This document shows, piece after piece, positions 54,285 to 63,971 of a DNA stretch of 64,000 nt (position 1 is its first letter; every line of letters starts with the position of its first letter). The stretch spans positions 248,001-312,000 of the forward strand of contig NZ_SMFU01000007.1 of assembly GCF_004339595.1 (NCBI RefSeq), read 5' to 3'. Made by a program: the position numbers and the translations under genes. The stretch is from Marinobacterium mangrovicola (lineage in GTDB: Bacteria > Pseudomonadota > Gammaproteobacteria > Pseudomonadales > Balneatricaceae). The notes under the pieces are model-generated. The model was given only the letters and a program-made list of their open reading frames with translations. It searched no databases and was not told where the DNA came from.

Positions 54285-56204
54285 TTAAACTTTGTAATGG
54301 GCCAGCTGGCTGTCCAGTTTTTCCGCCAGCTTGGTCAGGGCATCACAGGCATCGTAGGTGTGGGTGGAGTATTCGGCGCTGCGCTCACCCGCCTCGCGAA
54401 TGCCTTCTACGTTACGGCTAACCTCGTTAGACACCTGTTGCTGCTGGCCCGAGGCGCTGGCGATCTCGGTGTTGGCAACGGTGATGCGATTGACCGCTTC
54501 CAGCACACTGTTCAGCATCTCGCCGGCCTCGCGGGCGCTGTTGGCATTGTTGATGGCGCCGGTCTGGGTTGCGCTCATGCGGCTGGAGGCCGCTTCGGCA
54601 CCTTTTTGCAGACGTTCGACCATCTGGCGGATCTCCTCGGTGGAGGCTTGAGTCCGCGATGCCAGTGAGCGCACTTCGTCGGCGACCACGGCAAAACCGC
54701 GACCCTGTTCCCCGGCCCGAGCGGCCTCAATGGCAGCATTCAGTGCCAGCAGGTTGGTTTGCTCGGCGACACCGCGGATCACTTCCAGTACGCCGCTGAT
54801 ATCGTTGGATGCGCTGGCCAGTTCGTTCACCGCATCGGTTGATGCCTGAATCTCGTTAGCTTGCTGCTCGATATCGGCAATGGTTTTCAGCAGGCTGTCG
54901 CCGGCATGGCTCACCTCTGCATTGGCTTCGCGGGCGTGCTGTTCGGCAGACGCTGCGCCCTGGGTGACCGCCTCGGCAGACTGGCTCATCTCGTGGGTCG
55001 CTGCAGCGACCTGTTCGGTCTCGCGGCTGAGCGCGCTGACCGCTTCGCTGGACTGGCCGGCGATACGGGAGAGTTCCTGTGCCGCGTGAGTGAGTTCGGT
55101 GGCTGCCTGGCGCGAATCGGCAATGGTTTGCTGGATGCGCTGTAGCAGTTTGTTAAAGCCCTTGGCCATATGGCCAAACTCGTCGTTGCCGGATTCGTCA
55201 AAGCGCATGGTGAGATCCCCCTCACCATTGGCCAGGTTATCGATCGCCTTGATGTAATTGCCCATCGGACGCCCCACCATTCGATGAACCAGCAGCGATA
55301 GAACCACGATCAGCAACACACCTGCAGCGACAACGAAACCGATCTGCATGAGGGCTTCTTTTTGGATCAGGCCGCTGACCTCGGTGTTGGAGTAGCCAAG
55401 AATCAGGTCGTAGCCCCAGGGCGTGTAGGGCACCACTTTGACGGTCCAGTCATCGCCCGGATCTGCAGCGATGGCGTTCACCTGATCCGCCGTCATATGG
55501 TCAGAGGTGATGCGAATCTGGCCTTTACCGTCGCGCAGAGCGACAAAGCCGTTGTCGAGGATACGGGCGCCTGCGATGGAGGTTTCCAGGGCCTCAAGGT
55601 CGGCGGAGTAGCCCACATACCAGATACCGATGGTGCCGCTTTCGCCTTCGATCGGTGCATAGCCGGTCAGGTAGGGCTGGCCGAGTATATCTACCTCGCC
55701 GTAGTAAGCACGGTCCTGTCTGATTGCCGCCATCGCCTTGCCCTGAGGGGCTAGCAGAGTGCCGATGGCGCGTTTCCCGTCTTTGACGACATTGGTCGAC
55801 ACCCGCACAAAGTCGTTTCCATCGCGGCTGAACAGGGTTGCGGTACCGCCCATCACGTCGGTCAGCTCATCCACCAGAGTGAAATTATTGGCCTGGCCTT
55901 CACCGCCGAGCATCAGGTTTGGCACGCTCCTGTCGCCCACCGAAATGCGGGGACCCTGGCGAGCTTCACCCTTGTCCATGCCACGCTGCATCAGCAGCTT
56001 CATGCTGCTCTGTACGCGTTCCGACATGATGCTGTTGGTGACATCAAGCAGGCGGGTGGTTTCGTTACTGAGTTGGCTGGTTTCGTTTTCGACCTGTGTC
56101 TGAATTTCGCCGGACTTTTTATTGACCGCTAGGATCACGCTGATAACGCCGAACACAACGACGGCGATAGTCAGGGAAAGGATAAATTTGCGCTGCAGTG
56201 ACAT
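54285..56204 (-). CDS. Methyl-accepting chemotaxis protein with Cache-like sensor
   Basis: The 639-residue protein has a first membrane helix (about 8-27), a periplasmic sensor of about 255 residues with Cache_3/Cache_2 character ([37 protein letters not shown]) and a second helix (about 283-305). A HAMP domain and the MCP signalling domain follow, with the conserved hairpin tip [19 protein letters not shown]. There is no C-terminal receptor pentapeptide. It senses an unknown ligand and signals to CheA/CheW. No chemotaxis genes are nearby. Confidence 0.95.
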   Translation of the reverse strand: MSLQRKFILSLTIAVVVFGVISVILAVNKKSGEIQTQVENETSQLSNETTRLLDVTNSIMSERVQSSMKLLMQRGMDKGEARQGPRISVGDRSVPNLMLGGEGQANNFTLVDELTDVMGGTATLFSRDGNDFVRVSTNVVKDGKRAIGTLLAPQGKAMAAIRQDRAYYGEVDILGQPYLTGYAPIEGESGTIGIWYVGYSADLEALETSIAGARILDNGFVALRDGKGQIRITSDHMTADQVNAIAADPGDDWTVKVVPYTPWGYDLILGYSNTEVSGLIQKEALMQIGFVVAAGVLLIVVLSLLVHRMVGRPMGNYIKAIDNLANGEGDLTMRFDESGNDEFGHMAKGFNKLLQRIQQTIADSRQAATELTHAAQELSRIAGQSSEAVSALSRETEQVAAATHEMSQSAEAVTQGAASAEQHAREANAEVSHAGDSLLKTIADIEQQANEIQASTDAVNELASASNDISGVLEVIRGVAEQTNLLALNAAIEAARAGEQGRGFAVVADEVRSLASRTQASTEEIRQMVERLQKGAEAASSRMSATQTGAINNANSAREAGEMLNSVLEAVNRITVANTEIASASGQQQQVSNEVSRNVEGIREAGERSAEYSTHTYDACDALTKLAEKLDSQLAHYKV

Positions 56205-56445
56205 TACCGCTCCAGGAAAACGAGATCGTAATGATCGATAGTGGGCTTTGCATCCTGCCTAAATGGGTTTAAGTCCATGATAGTGGTCAAAAAGTACCCT
56301 AATAGTCTGCTGTTTACCACTAAAGTCTAGATGGTTTTTATGAACAAAAGTCTCTTTTTCGAGACTTTTATCGGGCTTCGTGTTTTGGCTGGAAGGGGGA
56401 ATACGGGAAAACTGCACGGGTAGGGCGTTACGCGGGATTATAGGT

Positions 56446-56477
56446 ACCCGCTTCGATCTGCTTTAGCCGAAGCGGGT
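56446..56477 (-). terminator. Hairpin after the SIR2-like gene
   Basis: The perfect 10-bp stem ACCCGCTTCG (56446-56455) / CGAAGCGGGT (56468-56477) lies just after the stop of the leftward SIR2-like gene. It has no T-tract. Confidence 0.55.
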
Positions 56478-56485
56478 GGCGTTGA

Positions 56486-57325
56486 TCAGGCTGAGGCGCG
56501 AACAGCTTCGGCATTCAGCAAAGCGGTCCAGTCCTCTTCGATGATTTCGATCTTCTTCAATTTGCAGAAACGGCGCTCTTTGTCGTTGGGCTCAGGAATA
56601 AATGCCCAACCGGCTGGTTCGTCAGCGGAATAGATGATATCGCTCATCACCATGCGTTCGGTATCACGGGTAAAACGCATACCCAGGAACAGGTACTGTT
56701 TCTGCTTGCGGTATTCCTTCAGGAAAGAGGGGATCGCAAAACCACCCATCAACTCTGTGATGTAGTCGACAAAATCGGCATCCGCTGCGATGTAGTTGGC
56801 CTCCGGTTGTGGCGCCCCCAGCGGCTTAAACAGGATCGGCAGGCCTGCGTTGACCTCGCTCTGCTCGATCTCCTTATAGCTGCTGCCGTCGTAGTGGAAG
56901 ATCTTGAAGCGATAATTGCTCGCCATAATACGTGCCACGCCCATGATCAGGGTGTGTTCCGTATTGGCGTAGCTCTCCAGCAGCTGGGTGTCTCGGTTTA
57001 CGTCGATCACATAATTGGGCTTGAGATCGGCCAGCCAGTCATGCAGTTGACCGCGGGTCCACTGCTTTTCGCCGTAGGTCTCGTTAAGGAAACGGGTGAC
57101 GAAGCTGCGACCCTTCTTGTTTTCCATACTCATGGCGGCCCGCGGGAATTCATACATCAGCCGTGGCGCCATTGGCTGGCCGTTGTTCATCGCCAGGATA
57201 AGGCTGTCGCTATCAGCCGGGATCGGGCTGCCGTCAGCTTTGCTGGTTACATCCTTGAGCGCACCGGCGCCGAGGTAGGGGACGATCTTTCCGTTCTGAA
57301 TACCTTCAATTAGCTCTTTATACAT
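56486..57325 (-). CDS. SIR2-like protein divergent from nifH
   Basis: The 279-residue protein opens MYKELIEGIQNGKIVPYLGAGAL; the VPYLGAGAL loop is the nucleotide-binding start of SIR2-type folds, and KQYLFLGMRFTRDTERMV near residue 220 matches the end of SIR2_2-like domains. I use the ATG at 57325, with AAAGG upstream; the ATG at 57340 has no ribosome-binding site. A sigma-54 promoter at 57395-57410 and NifA sites shared with nifH put it in the nif regulon. SIR2-like domains often degrade or bind NAD, and some serve in phage defence. Here the strict co-regulation with nitrogenase suggests a nif-related role such as NAD-linked control. The function is not known to me. Confidence 0.8.
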   Translation of the reverse strand: MYKELIEGIQNGKIVPYLGAGALKDVTSKADGSPIPADSDSLILAMNNGQPMAPRLMYEFPRAAMSMENKKGRSFVTRFLNETYGEKQWTRGQLHDWLADLKPNYVIDVNRDTQLLESYANTEHTLIMGVARIMASNYRFKIFHYDGSSYKEIEQSEVNAGLPILFKPLGAPQPEANYIAADADFVDYITELMGGFAIPSFLKEYRKQKQYLFLGMRFTRDTERMVMSDIIYSADEPAGWAFIPEPNDKERRFCKLKKIEIIEEDWTALLNAEAVRASA

Positions 57326-57394
57326 GGCAGGGCCTTTCATGTTGGGTTCGGACAGTGGAGACCCGTGACTGGAAATCGGGCCATACAGACGAAC

Positions 57395-57410
57395 TGCAAT
57401 AGTTACGCCA
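57395..57410 (-). promoter_or_regulatory. Sigma-54 promoter of the SIR2-like gene
   Basis: On the minus strand TGGCGTAACTATTGCA has the TGGC/TTGC elements with GG-N10-GC spacing. The predicted start is near 57384, about 59 bases before the ATG. NifA sites lie at about -106 and -155. Confidence 0.85.
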
Positions 57411-57481
57411 CGGCTAAGTCTATGATTTGAAAGAGATGGAAGGGGTGAGCGCAGGGTGGCGTGGGTAAAGATGTGGCTGAT

Positions 57482-57546
57482 TGTCGCATTTTCGACAGAG
57501 GTATAAGCCCTGACAAAACGCAGGGTTTATTGTTGTTGTTACGACA
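57482..57546. promoter_or_regulatory. Two NifA sites shared by nifH and the SIR2-like gene
   Basis: Exact TGT-N10-ACA motifs lie at 57482-57497 (TGTCGCATTTTCGACA) and 57531-57546 (TGTTGTTGTTACGACA), 49 bp apart. For nifH they lie near -180 and -131, for the divergent gene near -106 and -155. An AT-rich run at 57596-57616 between them and the nifH promoter could help bending. Confidence 0.82.
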
Positions 57547-57643
57547 GACGCCCCCCTCTTTGTCGTGACATCGAGGCTGCCAATTCAGAGGTGGTGAATA
57601 TAATTCCTTTAAAAAACAGGGGGATATTAGTGGGTGCCAGTTT

Positions 57644-57659
57644 TGGTACAGCTTTCGCA
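57644..57659 (+). promoter_or_regulatory. Sigma-54 promoter of nifHDK
   Basis: TGGTACAGCTTTCGCA has correct GG-N10-GC spacing with -24 TGGTAC and -12 TCGC (consensus TTGC). The predicted start is near 57670, about 82 bases before the nifH ATG. Confidence 0.8.
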
Positions 57660-57700
57660 ACGAGTAGCGGGAAGTTACGAAGGCCGAGGCGACTCAGTAA

Positions 57701-58624
<924 letters not shown>

Positions 58625-58648
58625 TTCGGTCTGGTATTGCAAGTTGTC

Positions 58649-58687
58649 GGCAGGACGGGGGGCCTCCCGGTAGTTCCGGGGGCTGCC
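58649..58687 (+). promoter_or_regulatory. Stem-loop between nifH and nifD
   Basis: An outer stem GGCAG / CTGCC (58649-58653 with 58683-58687) encloses an inner hairpin CCCGG-TAGTT-CCGGG (58666-58680). Hairpins at this place are known to stabilise nifH mRNA or reduce read-through, giving more Fe protein than MoFe protein. Confidence 0.6.
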
Positions 58688-58754
58688 CGCTCCGAGGACG
58701 AGCATGGGGCAGATTAGCCTCTGTTCGCAACCCAACATGTAAAGGAGACAGGTC

Positions 58755-60236
58755 ATGTCTGTCATGTCACGTGAAGAGACCGATGCGCTTATCAATGAAG
58801 TGCTCGAAGTCTATCCTGCAAAAGCCAAGAAAGATCGTGCCAAGCACCTGGCAACCAACGATCAGTCTGTAGAGCAGTCCAAGAAGTGCATCACTTCTAA
58901 CAAAAAATCCCTGCCGGGTGTAATGACCATTCGTGGTTGTGCATACGCCGGTTCCAAGGGTGTGGTCTGGGGTCCGATCAAGGACATGATCCACATCTCT
59001 CACGGTCCGGTTGGTTGTGGTCAGTACTCCCGTAACGGCCGTCGCAACTACTACATCGGCACCACCGGCATCAACGCCTTCGTTACCATGAACTTCACTT
59101 CTGATTTCCAGGAGAAGGACATCGTATTCGGCGGCGACAAGAAGCTGGCCAAACTGCTGGAAGAAGTTGAAACCCTGTTCCCGCTGAACAAAGGCGTTTC
59201 CATCCAGTCCGAGTGCCCGATCGGTCTGATCGGTGACGACATCGAAGCCGTAGCCAAAAAGGCCACCAAAGACACCGGCAAGACCGTTGTCCCGGTGCGC
59301 TGTGAAGGCTTCCGTGGCGTATCCCAGTCTCTGGGTCACCACATCGCGAACGATGCTGTTCGTGACTGGGCGCTGGACAAGCGTGACGACGACAACAGCT
59401 TTGAAACCACGCCGTACGACGTAGCGATCATCGGTGACTACAACATCGGTGGTGACGCCTGGTCTTCTCGCATTCTGCTGGAAGAGATGGGTCTGCGGGT
59501 TGTGGCTCAGTGGTCCGGTGACGGCACCATCGCCGAGATGGAGCTGACTCCGAAGGTCAAGCTGAACCTGGTTCACTGCTACCGCTCCATGAACTACATC
59601 TCTCGTCACATGGAAGAGAAGTACGGTATTCCCTGGGTTGAATACAACTTCTTCGGTCCGACCAAAACCGACGAGTCTCTGCGCAAAATCGCTTCCCACT
59701 TCGACGAGTCTATCCAGAAGAAAGCGGAAGAGGTTATCGCCAAGTACAAGCTCGAGTACCAGGCTGTTATCGACAAGTTCCGTCCGCGTCTCGAAGGCAA
59801 GCGCGTCATGCTGTACGTCGGTGGTCTGCGCCCGCGTCACGTGATCGGTGCTTACGAAGATCTGGGTATGGAAGTGGTTGGTACCGGCTACGAGTTCGCG
59901 CACAACGACGATTACGATCGCACCATCAAGGAAATGGGTAACGCTACCCTGCTTTACGATGATGTGACCGGCTACGAATTCGAAGAGTTCGTTAAGAAAG
60001 TTAAGCCTGACCTGATCGGCTCTGGTATCAAAGAGAAATTCATCTTCCAGAAGATGGGTATCCCTTTCCGTCAGATGCACAGCTGGGACTACTCAGGTCC
60101 GTACCACGGTTACGACGGTTTCGCGATCTTCGCCCGTGATATGGACATGACCCTGAACAACCCCTGCTGGAAAAAGCTTCAGGCTCCCTGGAAAGCAGAC
60201 GCGGCAGAAGATTCCGCCGTTGCTGCCAGCGCCTGA
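58755..60236 (+). CDS. nifD: NifD, MoFe protein alpha subunit
   Basis: The 493-residue protein is the alpha subunit of dinitrogenase. P-cluster Cys ligands lie in [18 protein letters not shown] and the [11 protein letters not shown] region. The FeMo-co ligands are the Cys in [10 protein letters not shown] and the His in [13 protein letters not shown]. The [16 protein letters not shown] segment with the homocitrate-side Gln is intact. The length is normal, with an Ala-rich tail. A good AAGGAG lies before the ATG. Confidence 0.99.
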   Translation: MSVMSREETDALINEVLEVYPAKAKKDRAKHLATNDQSVEQSKKCITSNKKSLPGVMTIRGCAYAGSKGVVWGPIKDMIHISHGPVGCGQYSRNGRRNYYIGTTGINAFVTMNFTSDFQEKDIVFGGDKKLAKLLEEVETLFPLNKGVSIQSECPIGLIGDDIEAVAKKATKDTGKTVVPVRCEGFRGVSQSLGHHIANDAVRDWALDKRDDDNSFETTPYDVAIIGDYNIGGDAWSSRILLEEMGLRVVAQWSGDGTIAEMELTPKVKLNLVHCYRSMNYISRHMEEKYGIPWVEYNFFGPTKTDESLRKIASHFDESIQKKAEEVIAKYKLEYQAVIDKFRPRLEGKRVMLYVGGLRPRHVIGAYEDLGMEVVGTGYEFAHNDDYDRTIKEMGNATLLYDDVTGYEFEEFVKKVKPDLIGSGIKEKFIFQKMGIPFRQMHSWDYSGPYHGYDGFAIFARDMDMTLNNPCWKKLQAPWKADAAEDSAVAASA

Positions 60237-60247
60237 GTTGGCTGAAA

Positions 60248-60273
60248 GGTTCACGGCCGCTACGCCGTGAACC
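60248..60273 (+). promoter_or_regulatory. Stem-loop between nifD and nifK
   Basis: A perfect 10-bp stem GGTTCACGGC / GCCGTGAACC with a 6-base loop lies 12 bp after nifD. Without a T-tract it looks like an RNA processing or stability element. Confidence 0.55.
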
Positions 60274-60331
60274 CCACTACCCACTTTGACCCGTCAGTTC
60301 ACAGATTAGTGGCGCGGGAGGAGAGATTGAA

Positions 60332-61903
60332 ATGAGTCAGTCAGTAGACAACATCAAGCCGAGCTATCCGCTTTTCCTTGAAGACGAATACCAGGATATG
60401 CTGGCCAGCAAGCGCGATAACTTCGAAGAGAAGCATCCGCAAGCCAAGATCGACGAAGTGTTCCAGTGGACCACCACTGAAGAGTATCAGGAACTGAACT
60501 TCCAGCGTGAAGCTCTGACCGTGAACCCGGCGAAGGCCTGTCAGCCGCTTGGTTCTGTACTCTGCGCTCTGGGTTTTGAAAAGACCCTGCCTTATGTGCA
60601 CGGTTCCCAGGGTTGCGTTGCTTATTTCCGTACCTACTTCAACCGTCATTTCAAAGAGCCGGTATCCTGCGTATCTGACTCCATGACTGAAGATGCGGCA
60701 GTATTCGGTGGCCAGAAGAACATGTTCGACGGCCTGGAAAACGCCAAGGCTCTGTACAAGCCGGAAATGATCGCTGTATCCACCACTTGTATGGCCGAGG
60801 TTATCGGTGATGACCTGAACGCCTTCATCGGCAACGCCAAGAAGGAAGGTCATATTGAGCAGGACTACCCGACTCCGTTCGCGCACACGCCGAGCTTCGT
60901 CGGCAGCCATACCACTGGCTGGGACAACATGTTCGAAGGTATCGCCCGTTACTTCACCCTGAACTTCATGGAAGACAAGGAAGTAGGTAAGAGCGGCAAA
61001 CTGAACCTGGTGCCGGGCTTCGAAACCTACCTGGGTAACTTCCGTGTCATGAAGCGAATGATGGCTGACATGGGTGTCGATGCGACCCTGCTGTCTGATC
61101 CGTCAGAAGTGCTCGATACTCCGGCCGATGGCCAGTTCCGCATGTATGAAGGCGGTACTACCCTTGACGAGATCAAGGATGCTCCGAACGCGCTGAACAC
61201 CATCATGCTGCAGCCCTGGCAGCTGGTGAAAACCGAGAAATTCGTCAAAAACACCTGGAAGCACGAAGTACCCAAGCTGAAGATCCCGATGGGCCTGGAG
61301 TACACCGATGACTTCCTGATGAAAGTATCGGAAATCACTGGCAAGCCTGTAGGCGCTGCTCTGGAGCTTGAGCGTGGCCGTCTGGTCGACATGATGACCG
61401 ATTCCCACACCTGGCTGCACGGCAAGAAGTTCGCGCTCTACGGTGATGCTGACTTCGTCATGGGTCTGACCAAGTTCCTGATGGAGCTGGGCGCAGAGCC
61501 GATCCATATTCTTTGCAACCACGCTAACAAGCGCTGGAAGAAAGAGATGGAGAAGATCCTGTCCGAGTCTCCGTACGGTGCTGACAGCACAGTGCATATC
61601 GGTAAGGACCTGTGGCACATGCGTTCCCTGTGCTTCACCAACAAGCCGGACTTCCTGATCGGTAACTCCTACGGTAAAGAGATCTCCCGTGACACCCTGT
61701 ACAAGGGCAAGGAGTTCGAAGTACCGCTGATCCGTCTTGGATTCCCGATCTTCGATCGTCATCACCTGCATCGCCAGACTACCCTCGGTTACGAAGGTGC
61801 CATGCAGATGCTGACCACCATCGTCAACGCTGTTCTGGATCGTCTCGACGACGAAACACGCGGCATGCAGACCACCGACTTCAACTACGACCTGGTTCGT
61901 TAA
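60332..61903 (+). CDS. nifK: NifK, MoFe protein beta subunit
   Basis: The 523-residue beta subunit contributes P-cluster ligands: Cys in ACQPLGSVL, HGSQGCVAYFR and STTCMAEVIGDD. The Ser next to the P-cluster (CVSDSM) and the C-terminal RLGFPIFDRHHLHRQ region are intact. The length matches gammaproteobacterial NifK. It has a GGAGGAGAG ribosome-binding site and follows nifD by 95 bp. Confidence 0.99.
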   Translation: MSQSVDNIKPSYPLFLEDEYQDMLASKRDNFEEKHPQAKIDEVFQWTTTEEYQELNFQREALTVNPAKACQPLGSVLCALGFEKTLPYVHGSQGCVAYFRTYFNRHFKEPVSCVSDSMTEDAAVFGGQKNMFDGLENAKALYKPEMIAVSTTCMAEVIGDDLNAFIGNAKKEGHIEQDYPTPFAHTPSFVGSHTTGWDNMFEGIARYFTLNFMEDKEVGKSGKLNLVPGFETYLGNFRVMKRMMADMGVDATLLSDPSEVLDTPADGQFRMYEGGTTLDEIKDAPNALNTIMLQPWQLVKTEKFVKNTWKHEVPKLKIPMGLEYTDDFLMKVSEITGKPVGAALELERGRLVDMMTDSHTWLHGKKFALYGDADFVMGLTKFLMELGAEPIHILCNHANKRWKKEMEKILSESPYGADSTVHIGKDLWHMRSLCFTNKPDFLIGNSYGKEISRDTLYKGKEFEVPLIRLGFPIFDRHHLHRQTTLGYEGAMQMLTTIVNAVLDRLDDETRGMQTTDFNYDLVR

Positions 61904-61928
61904 TCGACCCTGTGAGTTGAACGGAACC

Positions 61929-61960
61929 GAACCGGGGCTGATTACAGCCCCGGTTCTTTC
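61929..61960 (+). terminator. Strong hairpin between nifK and nifT, likely partial terminator
   Basis: A perfect 12-bp stem GAACCGGGGCTG / CAGCCCCGGTTC with loop ATTA (61929-61956) is followed by TTTC. It looks like an intrinsic terminator or attenuator that would make nifTY and the following genes less abundant than nifHDK. Confidence 0.75.
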
Positions 61961-61995
61961 CCGCCAAGAGTTTCTCCACTAAGAGGAAAGCTGTG

Positions 61996-62205
61996 ATGCC
62001 AAACGTAATGATCCGTCAGAACGAAGGCAAAATGACGTTGTACGTTGCCAAGAAGGACCAGGAAGATGAGATCTCTTCCATCGAATTTACTTCAGATGAC
62101 AGCTGGGGTGGCACTATCGAACTGACCGATGGTACCCGCTACTACATCGATCCGCTCGATGCTCCGCCCAAGCTGCCGATCACCCTGCGCGCCAAGCGCG
62201 GATAA
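61996..62205 (+). CDS. nifT: NifT, small nif-associated protein
   Basis: The 69-residue protein begins MPNVMIRQNEGKMTLYVAKK and ends PITLRAKRG, a typical NifT. It is not essential in tested species and its function is unclear. I chose the ATG at 61996 over the GTG at 61993. AGAGGAAAG lies upstream. nifY starts 13 bp after its stop. Confidence 0.95.
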   Translation: MPNVMIRQNEGKMTLYVAKKDQEDEISSIEFTSDDSWGGTIELTDGTRYYIDPLDAPPKLPITLRAKRG

Positions 62206-62218
62206 AGAGGACAGTGCC

Positions 62219-62935
62219 ATGGCAGATAAACTTTCCCCCGAAGTTGCTCTGCGTATCGGGCTTGCCGCCCGGGCGCTTCCCGACACCGACCCCAAACGCC
62301 TTATGACCGTGCTGGTCTCGGCGCTGGGTCTGCCGATCACACCGACCAAGCTGGGCCGGCTTAAGGTAGCCAAGCTGAAAGCGGCGGCCAATGAAGAGCT
62401 TGCCGAGATCGATACGGCGCACCTGAAAGCCGCGCTTAATCTGCTCAAAGGCATAGGTGTTAATGTTGAGGCTGGCGAAGAATCGTTGCCCGAGACCCAA
62501 TCCTATGCGGAAGGTGATATGCCGGGCTCTATCCGCATTGCCTGTGCATCCAATCATGACACCCGAATAGATGGCCACTTCGGCTCCTGTGCCCGTTTTC
62601 TGATCTATCAGGTATCCGACGCTGAAGTTCGGCTGGTGGATATTCGCAGTGCAGGGAAGACGCCAGATGAAGAGGACAAAAACATCTATCGGGCCGGCCT
62701 GATCGAAGATTGTCAGCTGCTCTACACCGTCTCCATCGGTGGTCCCGCTGCCGCCAAAGTGGTGCGTGCCGGTCTGCATCCGGTGAAGCTGCCCGATGGC
62801 GGTGAGGCCTCCGAGCTGATGGTTGAGCTTATGGGTGTCATCGGAAACAACCCGCCGCCCTGGCTCGCCAAGGTGATGGGGGTTGATGCCGAAGAACGTA
62901 TCCGTTTCCGCCAGGACGAGGAGGAGTTCGCATGA
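62219..62935 (+). CDS. nifY: NifY, nitrogenase maturation and cofactor-binding protein
   Basis: The 238-residue protein joins an N-terminal helical SAM-like domain (about 5-95; ALRIGLAARALPDTDPKRLM) to a C-terminal NifX/NifY dinitrogenase-cofactor domain (about 105-225; RIACASNHDTRIDGHFGSCARFLIYQV, with the conserved GHFGSC and IGGPAAAKVVRAG motifs). In A. vinelandii NifY binds apo-dinitrogenase and FeMo-co. The ATG at 62219 begins MADKLSPEVALR; the stop overlaps the next start by 4 bp. Confidence 0.93.
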   Translation: MADKLSPEVALRIGLAARALPDTDPKRLMTVLVSALGLPITPTKLGRLKVAKLKAAANEELAEIDTAHLKAALNLLKGIGVNVEAGEESLPETQSYAEGDMPGSIRIACASNHDTRIDGHFGSCARFLIYQVSDAEVRLVDIRSAGKTPDEEDKNIYRAGLIEDCQLLYTVSIGGPAAAKVVRAGLHPVKLPDGGEASELMVELMGVIGNNPPPWLAKVMGVDAEERIRFRQDEEEFA

Positions 62936-63207
62936 TCACTGAAACGACTCTTAATGAAATTGCCGAGTTCGCTGCGTCCCAGGTGATGGGTGAGCCGCTG
63001 ATCGCCGATCTGCGCGTTAAATATCCGGACTACCACTTCACCTGGTGCTTTGATGACGATATCGGTGCAACGGCCAAGCCCTGGAAAGAGTACGACACCT
63101 TCAACCTTTACCTGGTGAACTCCAGCGAGCATTGCTCCAAACTCTCCAACGATGCCGAAAACGCATCCGGCGTGGTACTGGCCGAGGTGATTGCGGATGA
63201 CGACTGA
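62932..63207 (+). CDS. Small nif-operon protein (DUF6129-like)
   Basis: The 91-residue acidic protein starts MITETTLNEIAEFAASQVMG and has an FTWCFDDD...AKPWKEYDTFNLYLV core. From memory, small proteins of this kind lie between nifY and lrv in Azotobacter-type clusters and are named DUF6129. It overlaps nifY (ATGA) and lrv (11 bp), so the three are translationally coupled. The function is unknown. Confidence 0.78.
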   Translation: MITETTLNEIAEFAASQVMGEPLIADLRVKYPDYHFTWCFDDDIGATAKPWKEYDTFNLYLVNSSEHCSKLSNDAENASGVVLAEVIADDD

Positions 63208-63940
63208 GCAAGGCGGCGATCTGACTCCGGTCGCTGATTGCCGTTTTTGTCGCTTCAAGGCCGAGCTGCTGCTGTCAGGACGCTGCGTGCCCGGTGATGT
63301 CTGTATCGCTGCGCACAGTGGGCGGCAGATCGACCGTTTTTTGAGGGTTAATCCGCACCTGGCGATCTACTACCTGCAGGACTCCTTCTGGGAGCGTCGT
63401 GCCATCGCCGTCCGTTACGCACCGCTGGATGCTCTCGACAAGCTGATCCGTGATCCTGATGAGGCAGTGCGGCGCGCCGTGGCTTATCGCCTGCCGCGTG
63501 AAAAACTGCTGGCGTTGATCGACGATGATGACCGCGAGGTACGCATCACCGTTGCCGACCGTATTCCGGTGGAGCAGCTCGAGAAACTGGCCGATGATCC
63601 AGACTACCTGGTACGAGCCTATGTCACCCAGCGCCTGCCCCAGGGACGTTTGTTCCGCATGATCCGTGACCCCGACCGGCAGGTACGCAAGCTGGTGGCG
63701 CGGCGCCTGCCCGAAGTCAGTCTGGGGTTGATGATGAATGACCCGGAAGCGGAGATCCGCAGGATAGTCGCCGATCGCCTGGAAGGTGATGCCGTTGTTC
63801 CTATGCTGAAGGACGATGACTGGACCGTTCGCCTGGCGGCAGCGCTGGATGCGCCGCTGGAAGCGTTGGAGAGCCTCAGAAACGACCCGGACCCGGAGGT
63901 TCGGGATCTGGTCAATTCTCGCCTCGGGCCGCAAAATTGA
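63197..63940 (+). CDS. lrv: LRV protein, leucine-rich-variant repeats with Fe-S cluster
   Basis: The 247-residue protein has an N-terminal Cys-rich segment (CRFCRFKAELLLSGRCVPGDVC, cut here as C-X2-C...C-X4-C; about 14-38) that holds a [4Fe-4S] cluster in the A. vinelandii LRV structure. It is followed by about seven 24-residue repeats of the type DPDxxVRxxVAxRLPxExL (about 65-245). It is encoded with nifY and the small upstream gene in the Azotobacter nif cluster as well. Its role is unsettled. I chose the ATG at 63197, with GAGGTGA upstream. It is the last gene before a terminator. Confidence 0.92.
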   Translation: MTTEQGGDLTPVADCRFCRFKAELLLSGRCVPGDVCIAAHSGRQIDRFLRVNPHLAIYYLQDSFWERRAIAVRYAPLDALDKLIRDPDEAVRRAVAYRLPREKLLALIDDDDREVRITVADRIPVEQLEKLADDPDYLVRAYVTQRLPQGRLFRMIRDPDRQVRKLVARRLPEVSLGLMMNDPEAEIRRIVADRLEGDAVVPMLKDDDWTVRLAAALDAPLEALESLRNDPDPEVRDLVNSRLGPQN

Positions 63941-63967
63941 AAGAACCCGCGCTCAGGCGGGTTCTTT
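63940..63967. terminator. Bidirectional terminator closing the nifHDKTY-lrv unit
   Basis: The 11-bp stem AAAGAACCCGC (63940-63950) / GCGGGTTCTTT (63957-63967) has A-rich and T-rich sides and starts at the lrv stop codon. It ends the nif transcript here. Confidence 0.85.
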
Positions 63968-63971
63968 ACGT

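Noticed and set aside
56360-56390. Flagellar sigma-28 promoter for the chemoreceptor
   Set aside because: Only a partial TTATCGG match without the second element at the right distance.
12679-56485. Mobile island with integrase, transposase, tRNA or attachment sites between the nif halves
   Set aside because: No such gene, tRNA or flanking direct repeat was seen in the interval or at its ends.
57561-57570. TGTCGTGACA as a third NifA site before nifH
   Set aside because: The spacer is 4 bases, not 10.
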